NCBI GenBank assembly: GCA_020847535.1
Contig: JADLBU010000002.1
Span: 1 to 64,000, forward strand
Origin: Phycisphaerales bacterium
Lineage (GTDB): Bacteria > Planctomycetota > Phycisphaerae > Phycisphaerales > UBA1924
DNA length: 64,000 nt
Reading direction: 5' to 3'
In this document: in pieces, positions 15,783 to 24,225 of the stretch
How positions within the stretch are numbered: the stretch's first letter is position 1
Layout of the letters: every line of letters starts with the position of its first letter
Program-made: the position numbers and the translations under genes
Notes under the pieces: model-generated
What the model was told of the DNA's origin: nothing
Seen by the model: the letters and a program-made list of their open reading frames with translations, nothing else
Databases searched by the model: none

Positions 15783-16957
15783 CGCTCGACCAGGCTCGGA
15801 ATCTCGATCCACTCCTGCGGTGTGTGCAGCCCCCCGCCCCGGACGCCCAGCGTGTCGATGGTGGGCAGCCCCTCATCCTGAAGGATGTTGCCATCGCAGA
15901 CGCCGCCGGTTTTTCCGAAGGGGAGTTTTTGACCCAGTTCCTCGGCGACCGCACGGGCGGTCTCGGCGAGCTTCATCACGGCATCGTTCGCGGGCTTGGC
16001 GGGGCGATTGAAGCTGGTGAAGAACTTCACCGTGGGCAGCGCATCGCCGGTGGTCTGGCAGGCGAGCACCTGCCTTTCGAGCTCGGCGGCGAGCGAGGCA
16101 TCCTTGTAACGGACGTTCCCCCAGGCGCGGGCGAGGTCGGGGACGACGTTGGTCGCCGTGCCGCCCTGAAGAGGACCGACGCTCAGGATCTTGCCGCGAG
16201 CCGGGTCGGGGAGTTCGGCGAGCTTGATGAGAACCTTGGCAAGCGCGGTGACGGCGGAGATGCCGCCTGCGAAATCGCGGCCGACGTGGGCCGGCTTGCC
16301 GCGCGTTTCGATCATGAATTGACCGCTGCCGGGTCGCTCGATGACCAGCGAGCCATCGGGAAGCGCGGGCTCAAGCACCAAGGCCAGATCGTGCTCCCGG
16401 GCGGCGAGCCGGAGGGCGGGCTCGGACCAGTACGACCCGGTTTCCTCATCGCTGTTGAGGATGAACGACCACGCGATCGGGATGCCGCATTCTTCAAGGG
16501 CCTCGAGGGCGGCAACCGCGATCACCAGGCCGCCTTTCATATCCACGCAGCCGGGCCCGGTCGCGGTGCGGCGATCGGAGGCGAGCGTGAGATCCCGGAA
16601 GGGGCTTGCCGTATCGTGGACGGTGTCGAGGTGCCCGGAGAGGAGGATGCGCGGGGCGCTCCCGGCCGATCCGCGTGCGGGGAGCCGCCTGCAGATTGCC
16701 GTCGGCGGCGCGCTGCCGCTTGCGCCGGAGGGATCCCCGCCGTAGAGCCATTGCGGGCGAGGCGCGGCCGGGACCAACTCCACTTTCGCGCCGAGTTTTT
16801 CGAGCCTTCCGCACAGAAGCTCCCGGGTGCGATTCAACCCCTCCGCGTTGTTGGCGCCGGTGGGTGTGTTGACATGCAGGCGCAGGTCTTCGAGAAGAGC
16901 CGAAGCGCGGGCAGCGATCAACGCGGCCAGTTGCTGCTGGCGAGCAGTCATGGGCAT
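15737..16957 (-). CDS. M20-family metallopeptidase (ArgE/CPG2-like)
   Basis: 406 residues. Di-zinc exopeptidase or deacylase of the M20 group. Metal and catalytic motifs: LLSGHLDTVHD (first His and catalytic Asp), GPGCVDMKGG (bridging Asp), LNSDEETGSYW (catalytic Glu pair), and a late GGGLHTPQEWI segment with the distal His. GPGxxDMKGG is typical of the carboxypeptidase G2-like branch. The dimerisation domain lies between (KPAHVGRDFAGGISAV). The start at 16957 has GGAG 8 bases upstream. The hydrolase gene follows directly on the same strand, so the two may be co-transcribed. Substrate unknown. Confidence 0.92.
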   Translation of the reverse strand: MPMTARQQQLAALIAARASALLEDLRLHVNTPTGANNAEGLNRTRELLCGRLEKLGAKVELVPAAPRPQWLYGGDPSGASGSAPPTAICRRLPARGSAGSAPRILLSGHLDTVHDTASPFRDLTLASDRRTATGPGCVDMKGGLVIAVAALEALEECGIPIAWSFILNSDEETGSYWSEPALRLAAREHDLALVLEPALPDGSLVIERPGSGQFMIETRGKPAHVGRDFAGGISAVTALAKVLIKLAELPDPARGKILSVGPLQGGTATNVVPDLARAWGNVRYKDASLAAELERQVLACQTTGDALPTVKFFTSFNRPAKPANDAVMKLAETARAVAEELGQKLPFGKTGGVCDGNILQDEGLPTIDTLGVRGGGLHTPQEWIEIPSLVERCQLLAILMARLSGQ

Positions 16958-17009
16958 GGAGGTGCTCCGGTGGGGTGGGGTGGGGGATCCGGCAAAGCGT
17001 AGATCGCGC

Positions 17010-18194
17010 TCACGGCAGGCCGCGAAGGAGGGCCCACTCAGCGGCGAGCTGCTTTGCCCGTGCATCCTCTGGAGCGCTGGCGATGCTCTTGGGTGATTCC
17101 TGCGGCTGCGGTTCAACGGGGGCAGCGGCGGGATCAGGTTCCGACGCAGGCTGGTCTTCCCGCGCTGGGTCCGGGGGCATGGATGTCGGCTGGGGCTCAT
17201 CCTCGGGTGAGGTATCACGATTGGGTGCCGTTGCAGAGTTGCTCGCCGGGCCCGAGCCGGCGGGCGCTGCGGGCGAGTTCGTGCCGGAAGCATCAGTCGG
17301 CGTTGGCCATGCATCCTGGGGTGATGAGCCGCCGCCGAAGACCCCCGAGGTCCACACGACAGCACCGATGAGGAGGAGGACGGTGATCCCCGCCACGATG
17401 AGCATCGCGCGGGTGGTGCTCAGCTCGCGATCGAGTCGCTCCATGCGGCTCAACAGAGCTCGGTACTCGCCGGTATCGCGAGCCGGCGGCCCGCCGTTGC
17501 GCGCGGCGGCCTTGGCGGAGGATGTCGCGTGCGCCTGGGTCTGGTCGTGATGAGCGCCGGCTTGCGCGTGGGGGGCGTGGGGGACGTGGGGGACGTGGGG
17601 GGCAGCGGAGGTGGGCGCTGATGCGCGGGCGGCCTTGGCGACCTCTTCGGGGGGCGACTGGCCGGGGAGGAGGTGGACGGGGCCCAGGCCCATGAACTGG
17701 CGATCCAGTTCGGCGGAGAAATCGGCGCCGCAGGAGGGGCAGCTGACGGCGGCGGGATCGACGGTGTGCTGGCAGTTGTGGCACTTGCCCAGGAGGTTGG
17801 CGATCGATGGAGCACGGCCGGCGATCATCCAGTACTGGCGCGTGGTGGGTCCGCGGAGGACGGTGTCGTGGACGATTCGCCCGCGGCGGACCTGTTCCTG
17901 GATGACCTCGTAGGAGCAGCCGGGTCGGAATGGGTTCTGCGGATCGTGGATGAACCAGGGGCCCATGGAGTTCTGGGTCGCCTGTCGCGAGAGGGGATCC
18001 AGGAGGCCCTTGCACTGCTCGCAGCGGGCGCCAAGGGTGGTGCCGCGGCCGCAGTAGGGGCACAGAACCCGGACCTTGCGGTCGGGAACGGCGGTGGAGC
18101 GGCCCTGTGGCGTCAGGTCCGGCGCGACATCGCCGACGGCGGCCGGGTGCTCTCCGGACTCATCCTTGGAATCGGGGGTGTACTGGTCACTCAT
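17010..18194 (-). CDS. Double zinc-ribbon, GYF_2-like membrane protein
   Basis: 394 residues. Zinc ribbon 1 (CPYCGRG ... CEQC) is followed by a GYF_2/DUF4339-like segment (GPWFIHDPQNPFRPG, YEVIQEQVRRGRI, QYWMIAGRAPSIANLLG). Zinc ribbon 2 (CHNCQH ... CPSCGA) comes next, then a His/Pro/Ala-rich linker with HVPHVPHAPHA repeats and a short coiled segment. One transmembrane helix follows (MLIVAGITVLLLIGAVVW), with an acidic, Pro-rich tail on the far side. The topology suggests a cytoplasmic adaptor tethered to the membrane. Function is not known for this family. GGGA precedes the ATG by about 9 bases. Confidence 0.8.
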   Translation of the reverse strand: MSDQYTPDSKDESGEHPAAVGDVAPDLTPQGRSTAVPDRKVRVLCPYCGRGTTLGARCEQCKGLLDPLSRQATQNSMGPWFIHDPQNPFRPGCSYEVIQEQVRRGRIVHDTVLRGPTTRQYWMIAGRAPSIANLLGKCHNCQHTVDPAAVSCPSCGADFSAELDRQFMGLGPVHLLPGQSPPEEVAKAARASAPTSAAPHVPHVPHAPHAQAGAHHDQTQAHATSSAKAAARNGGPPARDTGEYRALLSRMERLDRELSTTRAMLIVAGITVLLLIGAVVWTSGVFGGGSSPQDAWPTPTDASGTNSPAAPAGSGPASNSATAPNRDTSPEDEPQPTSMPPDPAREDQPASEPDPAAAPVEPQPQESPKSIASAPEDARAKQLAAEWALLRGLP

Positions 18195-18250
18195 GGTGCG
18201 TTCCCGGTATGGTCCGAGAGGGGCCGCTCTGGGCTTGTTCCCGCGTGCGA

Positions 18251-18300
18251 GGCGGGCTTGTGCGGGCTCGTGCGGGCTCGTGCGGGCTCGTGCGGGGTTC
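18251..18300. repeat. 10-bp tandem repeat in a divergent promoter region
   Basis: TGCGGGCTCG is repeated three times exactly and flanked by one degenerate copy on each side (GGCGGGCTTG, TGCGGGGTTC). The period of 10 is close to one DNA helical turn. It lies between the divergent starts at 18194 and 18410. Confidence 0.8.
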
Positions 18301-18409
18301 GTGCGAAGAGCTGTGGGCTCCTCGTGGATCACTGCGGCTTGCGGCCGGCGACCCACCTGCATCCCCACGGTTGCCGCGGCGGCGGCTTGCCGGTCTATCG
18401 TACCGAACG

Positions 18410-19504
18410 ATGACGAATCATGCAGCACATTCCGAGCGATACCTCCCCGCCACGAGCCGCCGATTCGGGGGATCCAGGGGAGTTCTCGGAGCTTTTGCCT
18501 GCGCTTTGGCGGGTTGTGCCGTGACGGCCGGCACCCTGGCGGGATGTGCTTCGGATGGCGAGCGGACTTCGGGCCAAGCCGATGGGGAGGTCATGTCCGG
18601 GGTTGAGAAGGCCGAGGAGATCGCCAACCAGAAGGACACCCAGTCCAGGCCGGAATCCGGCCGGCCGCCGGTGATGCTGCTGGGGCAGCCGATCTCGTGG
18701 ACGGAGGTTTCGCCCCGGCTCGGCGAGGCGGCCGGCGCAGCGGTGCTGGAGGAGCTGGTGATTGATGCCTTGGCGCAGCGGGAGCTGGACCTGCGCGGGC
18801 AATCGATCAGCGCGGGAGACATCCAGGCCGAAGAGGCGCTCCTGACGGCGGCGGTGACGCGGACGGGGACATCGCCAGCGCAAACCGCCGAGCTGATGAC
18901 CCAGATGAAGAAGGCTCGCGGCCTGGGCCCGGTGCGGTACAAAGCGCTCCTGGAGCGCAACGCGATCCTGCGCCGGCTGGTCCACGATGAATGCGAGCCC
19001 AGCGCTGAGCAGGTCTCGGAGGGAATGGCGGTGCGGTACGGGCCCCGGTATGTCGCGCGGATCATCGTCACCGCAGCGCAGCAGGATGCCGGGAGGATCC
19101 ACAGCCGGATCTCAGCGCTGCCCGAGGAGACACGGGCGGCGGCGTTCGCGGCCGAGGCGTTCAGATCGTCGATCGATCCATCAAAGGATCGCGGAGGCCT
19201 GCTCGAACCCATCAGCCCGTCGGATGTCTCCTACGCGAGCGGTGTGCGCGGCGTGCTCACCACGCTCGAACCCAACAAGCTCAGCGCGATCATCGCCCTT
19301 GACAACGGGTACGCGATCCTGCTGGGTGAGAGCACGATCTCCGGAACTCCGGCACCAGCGGATGCAGTGGAGCGGGTGCGGGTGGAGATCCGGACGCGGC
19401 TGGAGCGGGTGGCGATGGATCAATTGGCCAGGCGCATGCTTTTGGCAGCTCCGCCGACGGTCTTTGACCAGTCGATGCGGTGGGCGTGGGACAACCGCAG
19501 GTAG
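18410..19504 (+). CDS. Peptidyl-prolyl isomerase-like (PpiC/PrsA-type) lipoprotein
   Basis: 364 residues. The N-terminus has a twin possible lipobox (ALAGC and TLAGC), pointing to export and lipidation. It is followed by a helical SurA-N-like domain (VLEELVIDALAQRELDLRG, LLERNAILRRLVHDE). The parvulin-like domain shows YVARIIVTA, a helix with ISALPEETRAAAFAAEAFRSS, DPSKDRGGLLEPI and ALDNGYAILLGE. This matches exported PpiC/SurA/PrsA chaperones, although several parvulin active-site residues cannot be confirmed by eye. No ribosome site precedes the ATG. The peroxiredoxin gene begins 20 bp downstream. Confidence 0.75.
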   Translation: MTNHAAHSERYLPATSRRFGGSRGVLGAFACALAGCAVTAGTLAGCASDGERTSGQADGEVMSGVEKAEEIANQKDTQSRPESGRPPVMLLGQPISWTEVSPRLGEAAGAAVLEELVIDALAQRELDLRGQSISAGDIQAEEALLTAAVTRTGTSPAQTAELMTQMKKARGLGPVRYKALLERNAILRRLVHDECEPSAEQVSEGMAVRYGPRYVARIIVTAAQQDAGRIHSRISALPEETRAAAFAAEAFRSSIDPSKDRGGLLEPISPSDVSYASGVRGVLTTLEPNKLSAIIALDNGYAILLGESTISGTPAPADAVERVRVEIRTRLERVAMDQLARRMLLAAPPTVFDQSMRWAWDNRR

Positions 19505-19523
19505 CTCGCGGCGAACACGAAGC

Positions 19524-20153
19524 ATGACACACAATCCAATGGAACTTCCCGCGGATCTGCCCGTGCCGATCGATGATGGCGCAGCGCGGCATCTCTTGGG
19601 GATGGTGCTGCCAGGCATAGCGCTGGAATCGACGGCTGGGGATCGCGTGCGGCTCGATGATCCGGATCGGCTGGGGAAGCGGGTGATCGTGTTCTTCTAT
19701 CCGCGAACGGGTGTGCCCGGACAGCCGCCCTCGCTGGGGTTCTCCGGCGAGGAATGGGATTCGATCCCCGGCGCTCGCGGATGCACACCGCAGAGCTGCG
19801 GGTTCCGGGATCTGCACGAGCGGTTCTTGGAGCACGGGGTGAGGGTGTGGGGGTTGAGCACCAACACGATCGGGCATCAGCGCGAGTTCAAAGCGCGGAC
19901 CCACATCCCGTTTGAGTTCCTGAGCGACAGCGGGCTTGAGCTGGTGAAGGAACTACGGCTGCCGACGTTCGCGTTCCCCGTCGAGAGCGGTGGGCCGACG
20001 ATGCTGATTCACCGCATGGTGTGGTATGTCGAGCCCGATGCTCGCGGGCGACTCGCAATCCCGCGCGTGTGGTACCCGGTGTTCCCGCCGGATCGATGCG
20101 CGGCGGTCGTGCTGGAGTGGCTGGAGCGATCGAGGCCCACGGCAGGCCGCTAA
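19524..20153 (+). CDS. Peroxiredoxin, PrxQ/Bcp type
   Basis: 209 residues. Thiol peroxidase that reduces hydroperoxides. The thioredoxin-fold AhpC/TSA core shows GKRVIVFFYPRTG followed by the redox pair GCTPQSCGFRD, with the peroxidatic Cys at 87 and a resolving Cys five residues later (92), the spacing of Bcp/PrxQ enzymes. VRVWGLSTNT and HIPFEFLSDSGLELVKELRLPTF are also typical. Compared with Bcp there is an insertion of about 15 residues just before the active Cys and a longer C-terminus (WYPVFPPDRCAAVVLEWL). It is probably co-transcribed with the PpiC-like gene. Confidence 0.85.
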   Translation: MTHNPMELPADLPVPIDDGAARHLLGMVLPGIALESTAGDRVRLDDPDRLGKRVIVFFYPRTGVPGQPPSLGFSGEEWDSIPGARGCTPQSCGFRDLHERFLEHGVRVWGLSTNTIGHQREFKARTHIPFEFLSDSGLELVKELRLPTFAFPVESGGPTMLIHRMVWYVEPDARGRLAIPRVWYPVFPPDRCAAVVLEWLERSRPTAGR

Positions 20154-20220
20154 GTCACGACGGGCCCGGTGACCCTACGGTTCCTGCGGATGGGCGATCG
20201 AATCACCCCCGGAGGCTGCG

Positions 20221-20397
20221 ATGCGGATCGTCGGCTCGCTTGTGCTTGTGATCCTCGCGATCCTGCTGGGGTTCGGCCTGCTGACGAGCTTCGAGCCGGG
20301 GGTGCATTGGATGTGGCGGATCGGGTACGGGTCCGGTTGCCTGTTGTGTCTGGCGGGGGCTGTGTGGATCGGGATGGGATCTTCCAGGAAATCGTGA
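20221..20397 (+). CDS. Small two-helix membrane protein
   Basis: 58 residues (MRIVGSLVLVILAILLGFGL at the N-terminus). Two hydrophobic helices are separated by a short loop with Trp, His and Arg (SFEPGVHWMWRIGYG); the product ends in a basic SSRKS tail. A strong ribosome site, GGAGG, lies 6 bases before the ATG. It sits 9 bp before the aldehyde dehydrogenase-like gene and 67 bp after the peroxiredoxin gene, so it is probably part of that transcript. Not recognised; likely a small inner-membrane protein. Confidence 0.7.
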   Translation: MRIVGSLVLVILAILLGFGLLTSFEPGVHWMWRIGYGSGCLLCLAGAVWIGMGSSRKS

Positions 20398-20406
20398 GAG
20401 GAAGCC

Positions 20407-21324
20407 ATGAGCCAGCGGCTGGATGTGCTCAAGACCTTCAAGCTGTATATCGATGGCAAGTTCCCCCGCAGCGAGTCGGGGCGATCGATCGCGATCGCCG
20501 GCCGCGATGGAACCGTGCTCGCCCACATCTGCCGGGCATCGCGAAAGGATCTGAGAGAGGCCGTCGAAGCCGCCCGCAAGGCCCAGCCGGGCTGGCAGGA
20601 TGCCGCCTCGTATCTCCGCGGGCAGATCCTCTACAGGATCGCCGAGATGCTCGAGGGCAAGCGGCGCGAGTTTGCGGAGCTGATTGATGATGTGGCGAGC
20701 GGCAGCGCTGCCAAGAGTGCCAAGAAGTCAAGCGGCAAGAAGCCCGCTCGCGCAGCGGTCAACGGAGATCGCGAGGTCGCGTCGAGTATCGATCGGCTGA
20801 TCTCGTACGCCGGATGGGCGGACAAGTACACGCAGGTGCTGGGGTGCAACAACCCGGTCGCCAGCCCGCACTACAACTTCACGACGCCCGAGCCGACCGG
20901 AGTGATCGCCGTGATCGCGCCCGATGCCCCCCCGCTCCTGGGGCTGGTGTCGCTGTTGGCGCCGGCGATCTGCGCTGGGAACACCGCGGTCGTGGTCGCG
21001 AGCGAGGCCAACCCGCTCCCCGCGGCGGTGCTCGCCGAGGCGTGCGCAACCGGTGATGTCCCGGCGGGCGTCGTCAACATCTTGACCGGGGTTCGGGGTG
21101 AGCTTGTCCCGTTCATCGCCGGCCATCGCGACATCGATGGGATCCACGCCGCGGGAGTCTCTGCCGAGCACGCCACAGCGCTGCGTGAAGGATCGGCCGA
21201 GAACATCAAGCGGGTGACCGTACGCGAAAACATCGATTGGTTCGATGCGGCGGCCTGCCAGAGCCCGTGGTGGATCGAACCGATGGTTGAAATGAAGACG
21301 GTCTGGCATCCGGCATCGGCCTGA
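20407..21324 (+). CDS. Half-length aldehyde dehydrogenase-like protein without catalytic Cys domain
   Basis: 305 residues, against about 480 for normal enzymes. The N-terminal NAD-binding half of an ALDH is clear: FKLYIDGKFPRSESGRS, AVEAARKAQPGWQDAAS, YAGWADKY, PTGVIAVIAPDAPPLLGLVS (the usual PxGVxxxIxPWN-like strand, but with DAPP replacing the catalytic Asn region), and NILTGVRGEL. The protein then stops before the domain with the nucleophilic Cys. It ends with a distinct tail (IDWFDAAACQSPWWIEPMVE). An Ala/Lys-rich insert sits at 98-120. The tail suggests a conserved shortened form and not a random truncation. It may be a partner of a full-length ALDH elsewhere. Confidence 0.82.
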   Translation: MSQRLDVLKTFKLYIDGKFPRSESGRSIAIAGRDGTVLAHICRASRKDLREAVEAARKAQPGWQDAASYLRGQILYRIAEMLEGKRREFAELIDDVASGSAAKSAKKSSGKKPARAAVNGDREVASSIDRLISYAGWADKYTQVLGCNNPVASPHYNFTTPEPTGVIAVIAPDAPPLLGLVSLLAPAICAGNTAVVVASEANPLPAAVLAEACATGDVPAGVVNILTGVRGELVPFIAGHRDIDGIHAAGVSAEHATALREGSAENIKRVTVRENIDWFDAAACQSPWWIEPMVEMKTVWHPASA

Positions 21325-21364
21325 TCCGCGATGCGATGATCGCCCCCGGATCCCCGGCAAGGCA

Positions 21365-22957
21365 TCAGTTCTCGATCGGCAGGAAATCCGGCTTCTTGCC
21401 GCGCGCCCATTCGCGGAATCTTGGCATGAATACCTCTACGAAGAGGATCTTGATGCAGGCGGCGGCGGGGATCGCGATCAGGAGGCCGTAGACGCCGGCC
21501 AAGGCGCCACCCGCGAGCGATGCGAAAAGGATGGTGGGTGTGTCCATGTTGGTGTTCTTGCCCTGGATCATGGGCGAGAGAATGTAGTCGTCGAGGATCT
21601 GGGCCCCCATGTAGACGCCGATGGGTGCGAAGACGATCCACCACCACGCGTTCTGCCACTCGATGGCGCTGGGCTGGAGGGACATCAGGATCATCGCGAT
21701 CGGGACACCCAGGACGTGTGCGAAGGGGACGATGAACATGAGCCCGACGATCGGTCCGAGCAGCAGCGCCGAGGGGACGCCGATGAGGAGGTAGGCGATC
21801 GTCATGTAGACGCTGAGCATGAGGCAGATGGTGAGCCGGCCGCGGATGAAGCCGGCGATCACGCGATCCATCTTCTGGAGCAGGTCGATGACGCGGTTCT
21901 TGCGTCGCTCGGGGATGAGACTCTCCCAGAATTCAAGGACGCGACCCCAACTGGTGGAGAAGAAAAAAAAGAAGAAGGCGGTGAGGAAAGCGCTGAAGAG
22001 AAGGAAGCCGATCGACTGCAGGATGCCCAAGGCCGAGCCGATGAGCGAAGCACCGCCGCCGATGACCTGCTTGCCCAGGTTCTGGGCCAATTGGCGCGAG
22101 TTGAGCTGGATCCATTCAAGCGAGCCGGAGATCGCGTTGTAGAGCTGCTCCTTCCACGCGGGCAGCTCGACGGGGGCGTGCTGGATGGTCGGTGCTGCCG
22201 CGCTGGCCGGGTCGGATTCGGCGGCTGGCTGGGAGGAGTCCGCGCTCGCTGTGTCGGGGCTGCCTGTATCGGTAGGCTGCGCGGCATCCTTCGGATCGTC
22301 GGGCTGCGGAAGGTCGGCAGGCGGTGTTGCCGGCGCAGCGGATTCTTCACCGGCGGGTGTGGGCTCCGATTCCCCTGCGGTTGCTGCATCGGCGGCGGAC
22401 TTGCGTTTCAGAGGCGGCAGGCCGCGATGCCTGCGATAGTCGTTGACCTCGCGGCGGAGCTTGGTGATGCTGTCGGTGGACCATCTCCAGAAACCGCCAT
22501 CGAGGCGCTTGTACGCGGCCTGGCGCTCAGCCTCGGAAGTGTGCGTATCGACGGCCTTGAGGAGGTCGGCGGCATCCTCGGCGATGTTCCCCGCGACCGA
22601 AGCGCCCTGGACCACACCCACAACTGCGCCGATGGTGAGGGGGACGAAGACGACCGCGCTGGCGATCACGATGATGCCCAGGGCAGCGCCCTGTCGGCTG
22701 ACGTGCTTGGTCACCGTGACGCGGCGGATCAGGGGCTCGAACAGGTAGGCGAGCAGGAGCGCCAGGAGCATCGGGATGGTGACGATGCTCAGCACCTTGC
22801 CCAGGTAGATCAGCCCGATGATGCCGGCGACCACCAGCCCATCCCGGATGGGCTGGATCTGCCAGAGATGCACGTTCCGCCAATCGATGGGCTGGGTCGA
22901 AGGGGACTTGGCGGTCGTGCTGGGGGTGGGGGTGGTGTCTTTCTTGGATTCGGCCAA
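21365..22957 (-). CDS. AI-2E family transporter (PerM/TqsA-like permease)
   Basis: 530 residues. Multi-helix membrane protein of the PerM/AI-2E family: VVAGIIGLIYLGKVLSIVTIP, LLALLLAYLFEPLIRR, then a C-terminal block with FSAFLTAFFFFFFSTSW, VYMTIAYLLIGVPSALLLGP and ASLAGGALAGVYGLLIAIPA, which contains the family's conserved Gly-rich segment. A large hydrophilic Ala/Pro/Asp-rich insertion (about 200-285) sits in the soluble domain and is unusual. The start at TTG 22957 is preferred because GGAGG lies 7 bases upstream; GTG at 22981 is the alternative. Substrate unknown; family members export signals or ions. Confidence 0.85.
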   Translation of the reverse strand: MAESKKDTTPTPSTTAKSPSTQPIDWRNVHLWQIQPIRDGLVVAGIIGLIYLGKVLSIVTIPMLLALLLAYLFEPLIRRVTVTKHVSRQGAALGIIVIASAVVFVPLTIGAVVGVVQGASVAGNIAEDAADLLKAVDTHTSEAERQAAYKRLDGGFWRWSTDSITKLRREVNDYRRHRGLPPLKRKSAADAATAGESEPTPAGEESAAPATPPADLPQPDDPKDAAQPTDTGSPDTASADSSQPAAESDPASAAAPTIQHAPVELPAWKEQLYNAISGSLEWIQLNSRQLAQNLGKQVIGGGASLIGSALGILQSIGFLLFSAFLTAFFFFFFSTSWGRVLEFWESLIPERRKNRVIDLLQKMDRVIAGFIRGRLTICLMLSVYMTIAYLLIGVPSALLLGPIVGLMFIVPFAHVLGVPIAMILMSLQPSAIEWQNAWWWIVFAPIGVYMGAQILDDYILSPMIQGKNTNMDTPTILFASLAGGALAGVYGLLIAIPAAACIKILFVEVFMPRFREWARGKKPDFLPIEN

Positions 22958-23055
22958 CCGGGATCCTCCACGGGGCTGCACAGTGTATTCGGTTTGGGGA
23001 GCCGCTGGTTACCCGGGCCGGGCGGTTCGCCAACGCACCGCACCTATCATCCCCC

Positions 23056-24132
23056 ATGCCCGAGCCCACGACCGTTCGATCCGATGCTCTAGGTCCAACC
23101 ACCGCCGACAGCGCACCACCCGAAGTGGTCACGGTAAAGACGGCTCGCCGCTTTCTGCGCGATCACGGGCCATCGGAGCGGATCCGGGGGATTTTCGCGA
23201 TCTCCAACGCCCAGATGGGCAAGACCCGCCAGGACAAGCCCTACCTCCGCTGCATCATCGGTGACAAGACCGGCGAGATGCCCGCCCGCATGTGGTCGGT
23301 GGATGAGATCACGTTCCGCCGCCTGCCCACCGATGGCTTTGTGTACCTGGAGGGTGAAACCCAGCCCTACCAGGGTGAGATCCAGCTCATCATCCACTCG
23401 ATCGACAGCGCCGACCCCTCGTCCGATGAGATCCGGGATCTGCTGCCCTGTTCGAAGCGGCCGGTCGAGGAGATGTGGACTGAATTATCTTCGCTGCTTG
23501 CCACCGTCGAGCACCCGGCGATGAAGGCGCTGGTGCAGACGTACATGGCCGATGCCAACCTGATGTTGGCGTTCAAGCAGTGCCCTGCCGCCAAGAGCAT
23601 GCACCACGCGTACCTGGGCGGGCTCCTCGAGCACACGCTGACGCTGTGCAACCTCGCCAGCGCGGTCTGCCCCTTCTACAAGAACATCAACCGCGACATC
23701 GTGCTCGTGGGCCTCTTCCTGCACGACCTGGGCAAGACGCGCGAGCTGGTGTACGACCGCACCTTCTCTTACTCGGATCGCGGAGAGCTCATCGGTCACA
23801 TCGTCGAGGGCGCGATCATGCTCCACGACAAGGTGCAGGCGATGATCCGCGAAACCGGCCAGCGACTCCCTCCGGGGACTCTGACGGTCCTCCAGCACAT
23901 CATCATCTCGCACCACTCTTTGCCCGAGTTCGGCGCCGCCAAGATCCCCTCAACGCCGGAAGCAATCCTGGTCGCCCAGCTCGACAACCTCGATGCCAAG
24001 ACGACAATGGCGCTCGCCGCGACCCGCGGCGATGGGATCCCAGCGCTCGAGATGGGTGGCAACTTCACCGAGAAGCAGTGGGCGCTGGATACCAAGCTGT
24101 TCAGGCCGGATCCGCTGCGGCCTGGGGCCTAA
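23056..24132 (+). CDS. OB-fold/HD-domain 3'-5' exoribonuclease, YhaM type
   Basis: 358 residues. An N-terminal OB-fold (about 45-125: GIFAISNAQMGKTRQDKPYL, FVYLEGETQPYQGEIQLII) is joined to an HD hydrolase domain: HHAYLGGLLEHTLTL (first His pair), GLFLHDLGKTREL (the HD pair), HIIISHHSLPEFG, and AQLDNLDAKTTM (the last Asp). This is the YhaM arrangement, a metal-dependent 3'-5' exonuclease acting on RNA and DNA. It begins 98 bp from the divergent AI-2E transporter start. The Lon-N gene is 93 bp downstream in the same direction. Confidence 0.9.
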   Translation: MPEPTTVRSDALGPTTADSAPPEVVTVKTARRFLRDHGPSERIRGIFAISNAQMGKTRQDKPYLRCIIGDKTGEMPARMWSVDEITFRRLPTDGFVYLEGETQPYQGEIQLIIHSIDSADPSSDEIRDLLPCSKRPVEEMWTELSSLLATVEHPAMKALVQTYMADANLMLAFKQCPAAKSMHHAYLGGLLEHTLTLCNLASAVCPFYKNINRDIVLVGLFLHDLGKTRELVYDRTFSYSDRGELIGHIVEGAIMLHDKVQAMIRETGQRLPPGTLTVLQHIIISHHSLPEFGAAKIPSTPEAILVAQLDNLDAKTTMALAATRGDGIPALEMGGNFTEKQWALDTKLFRPDPLRPGA

Positions 24133-24225
24133 TGGACAATCTCACGCTCCGCGTGACCGCTGCACAAGCGCATCTTGACGTGCGATCCTGTATCGCCGAC
24201 CACCGGAATCTCGTACAATAAGACC

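Noticed and set aside
21716..23092. A 458-codon + strand frame rich in Asp, Glu and Gly
   Set aside because: Antisense to the AI-2E family gene, whose membrane helices and ribosome site are clear.
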